Source: an uncultured Bacteroidota bacterium
GTDB lineage: Bacteria > Bacteroidota > Bacteroidia > Flavobacteriales > Flavobacteriaceae
Length of the DNA stretch: 64,000 bases
Reading direction: 5' to 3'
Assembly: GCA_902550325.1 (NCBI GenBank)
Contig: CACCYT010000001.1
Span: 1 to 64,000, forward strand
Shown here in pieces: positions 17,625 through 27,197 of this stretch. Positions within the stretch are counted from its first letter, which is position 1, and each line of letters begins with the position of its first letter. The position numbers and the translations under genes are program-made. The notes beneath the pieces are model-generated. The model searched no databases. It saw only the letters and a list, made by a program, of their open reading frames with translations, and was not told the DNA's origin.

Positions 17625-19202
17625 ATGATTAAGAAAGTTTTTCTGATTTCAATCATTTTTTTTGTCATTGGGTGTGCGAAACGAGGAACACCAGATGGTG
17701 GACCAAAAGATGAGGACCCACCTGTTTTACTAAGAGCTCAACCTGCCAATAATTCTTCAAATTTTGATTCAGAAAAAATCAGGATTTATTTTGATGAATA
17801 TGTAAAGCTTGAAAAAATAAATTCTCAATTAATTGTCTCTCCACCGATTGAAAAATCTGGATACTCCATCTTCCCACAGGGTGGTGCTTCAAAATTTATT
17901 GATATTGAGCTAAAAGATAGCCTAATGAAAAACTCTACTTACTCATTTAATTTTGGTCAAGCATTAGTTGACAATAATGAGGGCAACCCATTACCATTTT
18001 TCAAATATGTTTTTTCAACAGGCAGTTATGTGGACTCTCTCGAAATTTCGGGCAATGTAAATGATAGCTATAATATAGATACTGATGAATTTATTACCAT
18101 GATGTTATATCCAATTGACAGTCTGTACAATGATTCAATAATTTATAACGGTAAGCCACTTTATGTCTCAAACACATTAGACAGCACCAACTTTAAATTT
18201 ACTAACCTCAAAATGGGCACTTATAATTTGATAGCAATTAAAGACTACAATAATAATTACAGATATGATCCACTAACAGAAAAAATAGCATTTAATGAAA
18301 CTTTTATTTCCATTCCAAATGATTCTCTCTTCAACTTAAATGTCTTTAAGGAGACCCCAGAGTTTAAAATTTTTAAACCATTTCAAGAAAATGAGAATAG
18401 AATAAACTTTGGTTTTCAGGGTGAAGTTGAGAACTTAGATATACAAATTAAATCTTTAAATAATTTAAATAATGTCGTGACGTTTGATAAGGAAAAGGAT
18501 ACATTATATTTTTGGCTTGAGAATTCCAATTATGATTCTTTGAATTTTGAAATTAAAAATAAAACCTATAAAAAAGATTTTGTTTTTAAATTTCAAAAAA
18601 AGGAACTAGGTAAAGATTCTTTACAGTTAAAACAACAATCAAAAATTCTAGAACTATCCGATAAATTAATATTAGAGTCCACTACACCAGTGACTAAGAT
18701 TGATAACAACAAAATACAGGTTTTTAATAGAGATTCATTGCCGGTATTATTCAAAACTAAAGTAGATAATTATACAAAAATTATTATAGATTTTGAGGTT
18801 CTACCAAACGACAGCTACTACATTAATATAACACCTAATGCTATTGTTGATCTGTTTCAAAAAACAACCGATAGCCTAAAATTTACTTTTAAAACAAAAA
18901 AAATTTCTGAATATGGAAAAATTTTTTTCAATCCAATTCAGAAAAATTATCCTTTAATAATTGATTTAATTAATATGAAGGGAGAAGTAATTGATACGCA
19001 ATATCTAGCATTTGCATCTGAAAATTGTGTTTTTGAAAATATAGTTCCTGGAGAATACAATATTAGGGTAGTTGAAGATAAGAATGAGAACAAAAAAAGG
19101 GATACTGGAAATTTCCTAGAAAAAATTCAACCTGAAAAAGTTTACTTCAATAATGAAATTATAAAGGTTAGAGCAAATTGGGTAATTAGAGAAAGTTTTT
19201 AA
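17625..19202 (+). CDS. Ig-like domain lipoprotein (Big_5 type)
   Basis: Cell-envelope lipoprotein of 525 residues widespread in Bacteroidota. The signal peptide ends in a lipobox (FFVIGCAKRG). Then comes the characteristic PDGGPKDEDPPVL segment and an Ig-like/SbsA-type domain (about residues 35-135; FDEYVKLEKINSQLIVSPP). Further beta-rich domains follow, with a C-terminal VREDK-like EDKNENKKRDTGNF segment that resembles carboxypeptidase-regulatory-like repeats. The role is unknown, probably envelope-associated. Its stop directly abuts the stop of the convergent sdhB. Confidence 0.8.
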   Translation: MIKKVFLISIIFFVIGCAKRGTPDGGPKDEDPPVLLRAQPANNSSNFDSEKIRIYFDEYVKLEKINSQLIVSPPIEKSGYSIFPQGGASKFIDIELKDSLMKNSTYSFNFGQALVDNNEGNPLPFFKYVFSTGSYVDSLEISGNVNDSYNIDTDEFITMMLYPIDSLYNDSIIYNGKPLYVSNTLDSTNFKFTNLKMGTYNLIAIKDYNNNYRYDPLTEKIAFNETFISIPNDSLFNLNVFKETPEFKIFKPFQENENRINFGFQGEVENLDIQIKSLNNLNNVVTFDKEKDTLYFWLENSNYDSLNFEIKNKTYKKDFVFKFQKKELGKDSLQLKQQSKILELSDKLILESTTPVTKIDNNKIQVFNRDSLPVLFKTKVDNYTKIIIDFEVLPNDSYYINITPNAIVDLFQKTTDSLKFTFKTKKISEYGKIFFNPIQKNYPLIIDLINMKGEVIDTQYLAFASENCVFENIVPGEYNIRVVEDKNENKKRDTGNFLEKIQPEKVYFNNEIIKVRANWVIRESF

Positions 19203-19949
19203 TTATTTCTTCAAACTTGCTTTAGCATATTCGTTATTTAATTTTGCTATATAATCAAGAGAGATTCCCTTGGGACATTCAACATGACATGCACCAGTAT
19301 TTGTACAATTACCAAAACCCTCTAAATCCATTTGTTTAACCATATTTAAAACCCTGTCAGTTGCTTCAACTTTTCCTTGTGGAAGTAAAGAAAACTGAGA
19401 AACTTTAGCTGAAACAAATAGCATGGCTGATGAATTTTTACAGGTTGCAACACAAGCACCACATCCTATACATGTTGCTGCATCAAATGCTTTATCAGCA
19501 TTTTCTTTTTCAATAGGAATTGTATTTGCATCGAGGGTATTTCCAGATGTATTAATTGAAATATATCCACCCGCTTGTTGAATTCTGTCAAATGCTGTTC
19601 TGTCAACAACAAGATCCTTAATGATTGGAAAAGCTCTAGACCTAAAAGGTTCTATATATATTGTATCACCGTCTTTAAATTTACGCATATGCAATTGACA
19701 TGTGGTTACACCGCGATCTGGCCCATGTGGTTCACCGTTTATAAACATTGAGCATGACCCACAAATTCCTTCCCTACAATCATGATCAAAAGCAACAGGA
19801 TCTCCTCCCTCAAGCACTATTTTTTCATTAAGTACATCCATCATTTCTAGAAATGACATGTCCTCGCTTATTTTGTCAATTTCATAATTAACGATTTTTC
19901 CCTTTTCTTTAGAGTCTTTCTGTCTCCATATTTTCAAAAATAATTTCAT
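19203..19949 (-). CDS. sdhB: succinate dehydrogenase iron-sulfur subunit
   Basis: Electron-transfer subunit of complex II. A plant-type [2Fe-2S] ferredoxin domain (CREGICGSC ... GVTTCQ) is followed by a C-terminal domain with [13 protein letters not shown] and [14 protein letters not shown] for the [4Fe-4S] and [3Fe-4S] clusters. At 248 residues it is normal for the Bacteroidota b558-type complex. It follows sdhA after 1 nt and is cotranscribed with it. Its clusters would be supplied by the SUF operon at 28315-34189. Confidence 0.96.
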   Translation of the reverse strand: MKLFLKIWRQKDSKEKGKIVNYEIDKISEDMSFLEMMDVLNEKIVLEGGDPVAFDHDCREGICGSCSMFINGEPHGPDRGVTTCQLHMRKFKDGDTIYIEPFRSRAFPIIKDLVVDRTAFDRIQQAGGYISINTSGNTLDANTIPIEKENADKAFDAATCIGCGACVATCKNSSAMLFVSAKVSQFSLLPQGKVEATDRVLNMVKQMDLEGFGNCTNTGACHVECPKGISLDYIAKLNNEYAKASLKK

Positions 19950-19950
19950 T

Positions 19951-22248
19951 CTACTTATAAGATCTATTTTTTAATTCTACATTATCAAATAGTAATTTTT
20001 CCTTGTGAAGTGTCGAGTTTTCAATTACTTTATTATACTCCCAAGCAGAAACAAAAGTAAATTCTTCGTCATTTCTCATTGCCTCACCTTCTTTGGTTTG
20101 GAATTCTTCTCTAAAATGACCTCCACAAGATTCATTTCTTTTTAAAGCATCTAATGCGAATAATTCACCAAGCTCCATAAAATCAGCAACCCTTAAAGCT
20201 TTTGCAAGCGGTTCATTAAATGAAAATTGATCGCCAGGAATTAATAAATCAGAATAGAATTGTTTTTTTAACTTTTGAATTTCTTTTATTGCTGATTTTA
20301 AATCAACTGAATTTCTAGACATCCCACAATTGTTCCAAATTATTTTACCTAATTTTTTATGAAAATAATCAACTGTTTTAGTTCCGTTTATATTCATTAA
20401 TTTTTCTATACTATCTTCTACAGATTTTTTTGCTTGAATAAATTCTGGTAATTCATTATCAATTGGACCTGTTTTTATATCATCTGCAAGAAAATCATTA
20501 ATGGTATTTGGTAACACAAAATACCCATCAGCTAATCCTTGCATTAAAGCTGAAGCCCCTAGCCTGTTCGCTCCATGATCTGAAAAATTAGCTTCACCAA
20601 TAGCATAGCAACCAGGGATTGTAGTCATTAAATTATAATCAACCCACAAACCTCCCATTGTATAATGAACAGCAGGGTAAATCATCATTGGAGTTTTGTA
20701 GGGGTCTTGATCAACAATCTTCTCATACATTTGGAATAAGTTACCATACTTAGCCTTTATTACATCTTCACCCAATGACTTAATCAAATTTAAATCATTA
20801 ACATCAAGACCTTTAACTAAGGCTTTTTCTTTTCCATATCTAATTATTGAGGAAGAGAAATCCAAGAAAACTGCTTCACCAGTTTTATTCACCCCATAAC
20901 CTGAATCACATCTTTCTTTGGCTGCTCTAGAAGCCACATCACGAGGAACTAAGTTACCAAAAGCAGGATATCTTCTTTCCAAATAATAATCTCTGTCATC
21001 TTCGGGTACATCAGTTGGTTTCAATATGTTATTTCTAATTTTTTTAGCATCTTCCAATTTTTTTGGAACCCAAATTCTACCATCATTTCTTAATGACTCT
21101 GACATCAGAGTTAATTTTGACTGGTAATCACCAGAAACAGGAATGCAAGTAGGATGAATTTGAGTAAAAGATGGGTTAGCAAAAAAAGCTCCTTTTTTAT
21201 GAACTTTCCAGGCAGCTGAAACATTACTTCCCATAGCATTTGTTGATAAATAAAATAGATTACCATAACCTCCAGATGCAAGTACAACAGCATGTGCAGA
21301 ATGACTCTCAATTTCTCCAGTTACTAAATTTCTAGTTATAATTCCTTTTGCCTTTCCATTAATAATTACGATGTCCATCATCTCATGTCTGCTGTACATT
21401 TTTATTTTACCTCTAGCTATTTGCCTATTCATTGCAGAATAAGCGCCTAAAAGTAATTGTTGTCCAGTTTGTCCCTTTGCATAAAATGTTCTAGAAACCA
21501 AAACCCCACCAAATGATCTATTATCTAATAATCCACCATATTCTCTAGCAAAGGGGACGCCTTGAGCTACACATTGGTCAATAATACTTGTAGAAACCTC
21601 TGCTAGCCTGTAAACATTAGCTTCTCGAGACCTGTAATCACCGCCCTTTATTGTATCATAAAAAAGTCTGTATACAGAATCTCCATCACCTTGGTAATTT
21701 TTTGCCGCGTTTATTCCACCCTGAGCTGCAATTGAGTGGGCTCTTCGAGATGAGTCTTGAAAGCAGAATGCTTTAACATTATAGCCCTGTTCAGCAAGAG
21801 TAGCAGATGCTGAGCCCCCAGCTAAACCAGTACCCACAACAATAACATCAATGTTTCTCTTGTTAGCAGGACTAACTAAGCGAACATTGTTTTTATGATT
21901 TGTCCATTTCATATCCAAAGAACCTTCAGGTATTTTTGAGTTCAAAACACCATTGGAAACTTTAATCTTCTTAGCATGGGAATGTAATTCGACTGACAAA
22001 TTTTTCAGAAGCGTATTCTTTTCTAGATAATCTGGGTCGGAGGATTTTATAGGGTGGCGATTATTGGATTTGTGCCAATCTGTATCCCAATCTTCAAGTT
22101 TACATTTAATGCCGGTACTTTTTTTAGTGACTTTATACTTACCGTTTCCTATTGAATGATAGTATCTTAGACAAACAACCAACTCATCACGATTAGAGTA
22201 TTGATTTTTAGGTTTTCGATAATTAAGGGAATAAGTAATTTTTTTCAT
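19951..22248 (-). CDS. sdhA: succinate dehydrogenase flavoprotein with N-terminal integrase arm-domain extension
   Basis: Catalytic FAD subunit of complex II, oxidising succinate. From about residue 103 it is a standard Bacteroidota Sdh[13 protein letters not shown], the FAD-binding [30 protein letters not shown] with the flavin-linking His near residue 170, and catalytic regions such as QIHPTCIP. The first 101 residues are foreign to the family. They resemble the arm-type DNA-binding domain of Bacteroidota tyrosine recombinases ([43 protein letters not shown]). The ORF is continuous, with its own promoter 37 nt upstream. If the extension is not used, translation would need the TTG at 21945. 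Confidence 0.93.
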   Translation of the reverse strand: MKKITYSLNYRKPKNQYSNRDELVVCLRYYHSIGNGKYKVTKKSTGIKCKLEDWDTDWHKSNNRHPIKSSDPDYLEKNTLLKNLSVELHSHAKKIKVSNGVLNSKIPEGSLDMKWTNHKNNVRLVSPANKRNIDVIVVGTGLAGGSASATLAEQGYNVKAFCFQDSSRRAHSIAAQGGINAAKNYQGDGDSVYRLFYDTIKGGDYRSREANVYRLAEVSTSIIDQCVAQGVPFAREYGGLLDNRSFGGVLVSRTFYAKGQTGQQLLLGAYSAMNRQIARGKIKMYSRHEMMDIVIINGKAKGIITRNLVTGEIESHSAHAVVLASGGYGNLFYLSTNAMGSNVSAAWKVHKKGAFFANPSFTQIHPTCIPVSGDYQSKLTLMSESLRNDGRIWVPKKLEDAKKIRNNILKPTDVPEDDRDYYLERRYPAFGNLVPRDVASRAAKERCDSGYGVNKTGEAVFLDFSSSIIRYGKEKALVKGLDVNDLNLIKSLGEDVIKAKYGNLFQMYEKIVDQDPYKTPMMIYPAVHYTMGGLWVDYNLMTTIPGCYAIGEANFSDHGANRLGASALMQGLADGYFVLPNTINDFLADDIKTGPIDNELPEFIQAKKSVEDSIEKLMNINGTKTVDYFHKKLGKIIWNNCGMSRNSVDLKSAIKEIQKLKKQFYSDLLIPGDQFSFNEPLAKALRVADFMELGELFALDALKRNESCGGHFREEFQTKEGEAMRNDEEFTFVSAWEYNKVIENSTLHKEKLLFDNVELKNRSYK
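21946..22248 (-). mobile_element. remnant of a tyrosine-recombinase gene (arm DNA-binding domain) fused to sdhA
   Basis: About 100 codons match the layout of the Bacteroidota integrase N-terminal arm domain: a short beta-hairpin start, an STGIK...LEDWD segment and a helical [16 protein letters not shown] stretch. No SAM-like core-binding domain or R-H-R-Y catalytic domain follows; instead the frame runs straight into SdhA. sdhC upstream and sdhB downstream are in their usual places, so this is an insertion inside the operon and not a misjoined contig. The identification is by pattern, not by a database search. Confidence 0.65.
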
Positions 22249-22261
22249 TCAGGCTGAAAAT

Positions 22262-22309
22262 ATTATAACACACCATTTTACCTGTCAAAGATAGATAAAT
22301 TATAACACA
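22262..22309 (-). repeat. 11-bp direct repeat pair upstream of sdhA
   Basis: On the minus strand TGTGTTATAAT occurs at 22299-22309 and again, identically, at 22262-22272 (37 nt apart). The two copies flank the sdhA -7 promoter element. They could be a regulator's operator, or arm-type or duplication sites left by the element that gave the integrase remnant. Confidence 0.5.
22286..22293 (-). promoter_or_regulatory. -7 promoter element before the sdhA fusion
   Basis: Reads TATCTTTG on the minus strand, 37 nt before the ATG at 22248. It is an extra promoter between sdhC and sdhA, possibly brought in with the integrase fragment. Confidence 0.55.
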
Positions 22310-22331
22310 TTAAAAATAATTTTATTTTTTT

Positions 22332-22994
22332 TTAATGAGATAAAAAATGATAGATGGCGATGAAACAAAAACCGAGTGGAATGAAAATCCCAAATGAATA
22401 ACTAATTTTTTTGATTAGCGATGAGTATCGATTACTTGTCCCTAAAGATTGTGTGGAAGAAGCTAGTCCGTGGACTAAATGCAAAGCCAAAAAAACAAAC
22501 GAAATACAGTAGAAAACTACTTTTATGGGGTCTTGAAATTTTTCAACTAACTCATGATGATATCTATTTGGATCGTCGGGTTTGAATTCTATATACTTGT
22601 ATTCCATTTCAGGAATCCAAAAGTCATAGAAATGTAAACCCAAAAATGATAAAATAACTATACCCGAGAGAATCATATATCTTGAAACCATCAATGAATT
22701 TTTAGAGCTACTAAAAACAGCATAATTCACTGGTCTAGCTTTTCTGTTTTGATAATCTAGAATAAACCCCATGACAAAATGAAAAAGTACACCAGCAATC
22801 AATATTGGCTGAAGAACAAACTGGACTAGTGGGTTTGTACCCATAAAATGAGAAAGCCAATTAAACAAGCTGTCGCTAAAAACTGAAGTTATATTAATTA
22901 AAAAGTGTTGTGTTAAAAAAACAATTAAAAAAATACCAGACAAAGCCATTGCAATTTTACGGCCTATGGAAGAATTAAATAACTTTTTTAACAT
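22332..22994 (-). CDS. sdhC: succinate dehydrogenase cytochrome b subunit (b558 family)
   Basis: Membrane anchor of complex II that binds haem and passes electrons to menaquinone. The 220-residue protein starts KKLFNSSIGRKIAMALSG and has about five hydrophobic segments, with His residues in QHFLIN, HFVMGF, LGLHFYD and ALHLVHG that fit the haem ligands of the single-subunit b558 type. It is the first gene of the operon. The 83-nt gap before sdhA is longer than I expect for this operon in flavobacteria and carries a second promoter and a direct repeat. Confidence 0.93.
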   Translation of the reverse strand: MLKKLFNSSIGRKIAMALSGIFLIVFLTQHFLINITSVFSDSLFNWLSHFMGTNPLVQFVLQPILIAGVLFHFVMGFILDYQNRKARPVNYAVFSSSKNSLMVSRYMILSGIVILSFLGLHFYDFWIPEMEYKYIEFKPDDPNRYHHELVEKFQDPIKVVFYCISFVFLALHLVHGLASSTQSLGTSNRYSSLIKKISYSFGIFIPLGFCFIAIYHFLSH

Positions 22995-23001
22995 GATTTG
23001 A

Positions 23002-23033
23002 CAAAATTACTTTACACAAGCATTACAAACAAA
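23002..23033 (-). promoter_or_regulatory. promoter of the sdhCAB operon
   Basis: On the minus strand TTTG (23030-23033), a 20-nt spacer, then TAATTTTG (23002-23009), which ends 7 nt before the sdhC ATG at 22994. It is close to the ideal TTTG-N19-TAnnTTTG. Confidence 0.75.
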
Positions 23034-23042
23034 TAATATGCC

Positions 23043-25871
23043 TTATTTAACTGAGAACTTTAGCTCTTGATTATCCACTTTTAAAATATACTCCCCTTTG
23101 CTTAAATATCTATTTCCGTCATCTGAAATTTTAGCGTTAAATCCTATTTTTTTTAGGTATTTACCACTTAGTTTCTTATCTATTTTTATAGGAATTTTAA
23201 TTTTATTAAATCCGTAATCAGTATTAAAGTTACCTTGATTTAAGGTTTTATTGTTTTCATTTAAAATTTCAAACTCAAAATTCTTATTTTTTGAGCTGAA
23301 CAGATCAATTGTAAAATTTATATCATAGGTTTCAGAGGAATACATTATTTTATTTCCCCATGAATTAGAAAACTTTATTTCATTAAAATTTAAAAAAGAA
23401 ATAGTATTTTGATTAACTGATGCCTCCAAATATTTATAGAATAAATCTAATTCTATTTTATAAATTGATCTACCATGGGTTCCAATAACTAACTCATTTG
23501 TCCCCTCATGTATAACTAAATCGTGAATTGCTACCCTTGGTAAATTTGATGAAAAAGGATGCCAATTTGAACCTAAATCAAATGAAACAAAAAGTCCGTT
23601 ATCCGTACCAACATATAGTATTTTTTCATCTTTAATGTCTTCTCTTATTACATTTATAGGTGAAAGTGGAAGGTTAGTAGAAATTTCTTTCCAAGAGACT
23701 CCATTATCATCGCTTAAATATAAATAAGGTTTGAAATCATTTTTTCTGTATCCGTTAAGCGATAAGTAAATTCTACTTTGATTGTGTTTAGAGAAAATTA
23801 CCCTGCTAACCCACAAGTTTGGAGGCAGATTATTAGAAATATTTTTCCAAAATTCACCAGAGTTTTGTGTTAAATATACATTTCCATCATCACTGCCGAC
23901 AACGATTTTACCAAAGTTAAAAACAGATTCATCAATACAAGTTAGTGTCCCGTATGGCACGTTTCCTTTTTTACCACCCTTAGTTAAGTCGTTAGAGATA
24001 TCATTCCAACTGTCACCTTTATCAAAGGATCTGTGTAGCTTGTTGCTACCAAAATAAATTATATCCTGATTGTGCGGCGATATCAATATTGGGGTTTGCC
24101 AATTAAATCTTAAAGGAGATTGACCAAGTTGATGTCTTGGTTTTATCACCTTTCTTGTTCCTTGGCTAATATTTAATCTATAATAATTACCAAATTGTAA
24201 ACCTGTATACACAATATTATTATCACGATTATCAATTTGTATTTGCATACCATCACCTCCCATAATTTTTGTCCAATTATTATGTCCGGACTCATGCCAA
24301 TAAGGAGACTCAAAAGAGTTATTCTTTGCCATCCAAACACCATTGTCTTGCAAACCTCCATAAACATTGTATGGATCTGCGTTGTCAACATTAATGGAGT
24401 AAAACTGTCCAACTGACGGTTGATTTAGCTTCATCCAATTTGCACCTTGATCATACGAAATATTGACACCCCCATCATTACCTAAAACTAAATGATCTGT
24501 ATTTTTTGGATTAATCCATAGGTCATGGTGATCAACATGCACATTGCTTGCTCCAATTCTTGAGTAGGTTTTACCAGAATCATTTGACTTTAAAATAGGT
24601 ACACCATATATATATATTTGTTCAGAATTAATGGGTGATACATGTATCCTTCCAAAATAATATCCATAACTATTATAAACAGCATCCAGATATTCTTCAT
24701 TTTGCTTATTCCATGTTGTACCTCCATCGACTGATTTATAAACCTCTGCTCCTATAACTGGAGCATCAAATAACTCGGCATTTGCATCAGTTAAAAATTT
24801 ATAAATATCGTTTGGTTTTAACTCACCAGAGTTTATCTTGGATTTTAATAGCTCGGAGTTTAATTCATTTTCAAATCCATTTCTGTTTATGAATAAATTT
24901 AATTCTTCGTTATCTAAACTCATAAAACCTTGCTTGGTCATATCTTTAAAATCTAACCTTTGAATTCCTTGTGATTTTTTCTCTTTTTTTCTTCTGAATT
25001 GATTGTCTAATACAGCATATATAATATTTGAATCATAAATTGCAAGACCAATCCTACCAACACCATTTCCAGTTGGAAATCCAGAGTTTTGTGTTGTAAT
25101 TTTTTTCCAAATTTTTCCACCATCAACTGTTTTGTAAATAGCAGAGCTTTCTCCACTTCCAATAAAGTTCCATTCAGTTCGACTTCTTTCCCAGAATGCA
25201 GCATACTGAATTTCAAAATTATCTGGATCATAAACTATATCAATAGCACCAGTATTGTCATTTATATATAGTGATTGTGACCACGTTTTTCCTCCATCGT
25301 AAGAGTTAAATACACCTCTTTGCAAATTATTTGAATATAGGTGTCCAATTGCAGCAACAACAATATGTTGATTATCATCTGGGTTAATGATTATTCGGCT
25401 AATATGATGAGAATCTCTCAAACCAATATTTTCCCAAGTTTTTCCATTATCATGAGATTTTAAAATACCAATTCCTGGATATGAGGATCTTGATGAATTG
25501 CTTTCACCTGTTCCAACATAAATTGCTCCAGATTCCCAATCAACTGCAAAATCACCAATATTCTGTGTCATACTATTATCCATAATGGGGTTAAAGGTTG
25601 TACCGTTATTAGTGGTGTGCCATAACCCACCTGATGCATAAGCAACAAAGAATTCCGTTGGATTCTCAGGGTTAACTTCTAAATCTGTTACCCTTCCACT
25701 CATTACACTTGGACCAATATTGGTAATCTCTATATTTTTTACAATTGAGTTATTTATACTGGTTTTGTATTCAATTTCAGATTTTTCAATTAGGTCAGCG
25801 GAGGTATAATTAACTTGAGAAAAAGAGAAAAAAGAAAAAAATATTATTAAAAAGGTAAAATTTTTCATCAT
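23043..25871 (-). CDS. secreted sortilin/VPS10-like beta-propeller protein
   Basis: A 942-residue secreted protein with a signal peptide (FLIIFFSFFSFSQ). It contains many Asp-box/BNR-type repeats (SHDNGKTWENIG, SYDGGKTWSQ, SVDGGTTWNKQ, SFDKGDSWND, LSDDNGVSWKE), the pattern of two Vps10/sialidase-like beta propellers. Flavobacterial relatives are often annotated as glycosyl hydrolases, but I see no defined catalytic residues. About the last 150 residues are a beta-rich C-terminal domain. There is no clear type IX sorting signal. MM gives alternative starts at 25871 and 25868. It is divergent from pepP. Confidence 0.75.
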   Translation of the reverse strand: MMKNFTFLIIFFSFFSFSQVNYTSADLIEKSEIEYKTSINNSIVKNIEITNIGPSVMSGRVTDLEVNPENPTEFFVAYASGGLWHTTNNGTTFNPIMDNSMTQNIGDFAVDWESGAIYVGTGESNSSRSSYPGIGILKSHDNGKTWENIGLRDSHHISRIIINPDDNQHIVVAAIGHLYSNNLQRGVFNSYDGGKTWSQSLYINDNTGAIDIVYDPDNFEIQYAAFWERSRTEWNFIGSGESSAIYKTVDGGKIWKKITTQNSGFPTGNGVGRIGLAIYDSNIIYAVLDNQFRRKKEKKSQGIQRLDFKDMTKQGFMSLDNEELNLFINRNGFENELNSELLKSKINSGELKPNDIYKFLTDANAELFDAPVIGAEVYKSVDGGTTWNKQNEEYLDAVYNSYGYYFGRIHVSPINSEQIYIYGVPILKSNDSGKTYSRIGASNVHVDHHDLWINPKNTDHLVLGNDGGVNISYDQGANWMKLNQPSVGQFYSINVDNADPYNVYGGLQDNGVWMAKNNSFESPYWHESGHNNWTKIMGGDGMQIQIDNRDNNIVYTGLQFGNYYRLNISQGTRKVIKPRHQLGQSPLRFNWQTPILISPHNQDIIYFGSNKLHRSFDKGDSWNDISNDLTKGGKKGNVPYGTLTCIDESVFNFGKIVVGSDDGNVYLTQNSGEFWKNISNNLPPNLWVSRVIFSKHNQSRIYLSLNGYRKNDFKPYLYLSDDNGVSWKEISTNLPLSPINVIREDIKDEKILYVGTDNGLFVSFDLGSNWHPFSSNLPRVAIHDLVIHEGTNELVIGTHGRSIYKIELDLFYKYLEASVNQNTISFLNFNEIKFSNSWGNKIMYSSETYDINFTIDLFSSKNKNFEFEILNENNKTLNQGNFNTDYGFNKIKIPIKIDKKLSGKYLKKIGFNAKISDDGNRYLSKGEYILKVDNQELKFSVK

Positions 25872-25880
25872 TTTAATTTT

Positions 25881-25888
25881 TAAATTTG
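25881..25888 (+). promoter_or_regulatory. -7 promoter element of pepP
   Basis: TAAATTTG (TAnnTTTG) 16 nt before the ATG at 25905. No -33 TTTG at the expected spacing. Confidence 0.5.
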
Positions 25889-25904
25889 AGATATATCAAA
25901 ATAA

Positions 25905-27197
25905 ATGAAATACAAAAAGATTGATACTAAATTATTTGTTAAAAATCGCAAAAATTTTGTTAATAAACTAAAACAAAAGAGTATCGCGTTTTTCAACTCA
26001 AATGACATCTATCCAATTAGTGCAGATTCAACTCTTCCATTTGACCAACACAGGGATATTTTTTATTTAAGTGGTATTGATCAAGAGGAGAGCATATTAG
26101 TCTTATTTCCTGATTCAAAAAATATGAGTTATAGAGAAATGTTGTTTATAAGAGAAACAAATGAGCATATTACACACTGGGAAGGAGAAAAGCTAACAAA
26201 GGAACAGGCTAAAAAAATCTCAGGAATTAATAATGTTTATTGGCTAGGTGAATTTGATGATATTTTAAGAGATATATTAAAAAAAGTTGATTTTGTTTAT
26301 ATAAACACAAATGAACATTACAGGCAAAATGTTCAGACCCAGACGAGAGAAGACAGGTTTATTAAAAAATTAAAAAAAATCGGTGGACTTAATTTTAAGA
26401 AAAGTAATCCTATACTTCAAAAACAAAGATCTATTAAAGATAATATTGAGATACAACTAATTAAAACTGCATGTGAAATAACTAAAATGGGTTTTGAAAG
26501 AGTTTTAAACTTTATCAAACCTGGTGTATGGGAATATGAAATTGAAGCTGAATTCTCACATGAATTTTTAAAAAATCGATCTAGAAAATTTGCATACACA
26601 CCCATTATTGCATCTGGTAGAAATTCAAATTTTTTGCATTATATATACAATAACAAGCAATGTTTAGATGGCGAAATAGTATTAATGGATGTAGCAGCTG
26701 AATATGCAAACTACTCCTCCGACATGACAAGAACTGTCCCAGTTAATGGTAAGTTCAGTAAGAGGCAAAAAACTATTTATAATGCTGTTCTGAATGTGAA
26801 AAATGAAGCAACAAAATTGCTCAGACCTGGAATTCTATGGCACGAATATCATGTTGAAGTTGGTAAAATTATGACTTCTGAACTGTTAAAAATTAAATTG
26901 TTAGACAAGTCTGATGTTCAACGCGAAACAAAAAAAACACCTGCGTACAAAAAATACTTTAGCCATGGAACATCCCATCATTTGGGTTTAGATACTCACG
27001 ACTATTGTGATCTGAAAATACCTATGGAAAAAAATATGGTTTTAACAGTTGAACCTGGAATATACATAAAGGAGGAGGGTTTTGGTATTAGATTAGAGGA
27101 TGATGTCGTAATAAATGATAATGGTGGCCCAACTAATCTAATGAGCAATATCCCTATAGAAATTGATCATATCGAGGAAATAATGAACTCAAAATGA
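25905..27197 (+). CDS. pepP: Xaa-Pro aminopeptidase (M24B)
   Basis: Dinuclear metallopeptidase removing an N-terminal residue before proline. The N-terminal creatinase-like domain (DQHRDIFYLSGIDQEES) is followed by the pita-bread catalytic domain with metal ligands in LMDVAAEYANYSSDMTRTVP (two Asp), SHGTSHHLGLDTHD (His), TVEPGIYI (Glu) and GFGIRLEDDV (Glu). It has 430 residues, full length. Its last 9 nt overlap the convergent thiL. Confidence 0.93.
   Translation: MKYKKIDTKLFVKNRKNFVNKLKQKSIAFFNSNDIYPISADSTLPFDQHRDIFYLSGIDQEESILVLFPDSKNMSYREMLFIRETNEHITHWEGEKLTKEQAKKISGINNVYWLGEFDDILRDILKKVDFVYINTNEHYRQNVQTQTREDRFIKKLKKIGGLNFKKSNPILQKQRSIKDNIEIQLIKTACEITKMGFERVLNFIKPGVWEYEIEAEFSHEFLKNRSRKFAYTPIIASGRNSNFLHYIYNNKQCLDGEIVLMDVAAEYANYSSDMTRTVPVNGKFSKRQKTIYNAVLNVKNEATKLLRPGILWHEYHVEVGKIMTSELLKIKLLDKSDVQRETKKTPAYKKYFSHGTSHHLGLDTHDYCDLKIPMEKNMVLTVEPGIYIKEEGFGIRLEDDVVINDNGGPTNLMSNIPIEIDHIEEIMNSK

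Noticed and set aside
21946-22331. A complete integrative element at the sdh operon
   Set aside because: Only the arm domain, a promoter and a short repeat remain; no core-binding or catalytic recombinase domain, cargo or second attachment site was found.
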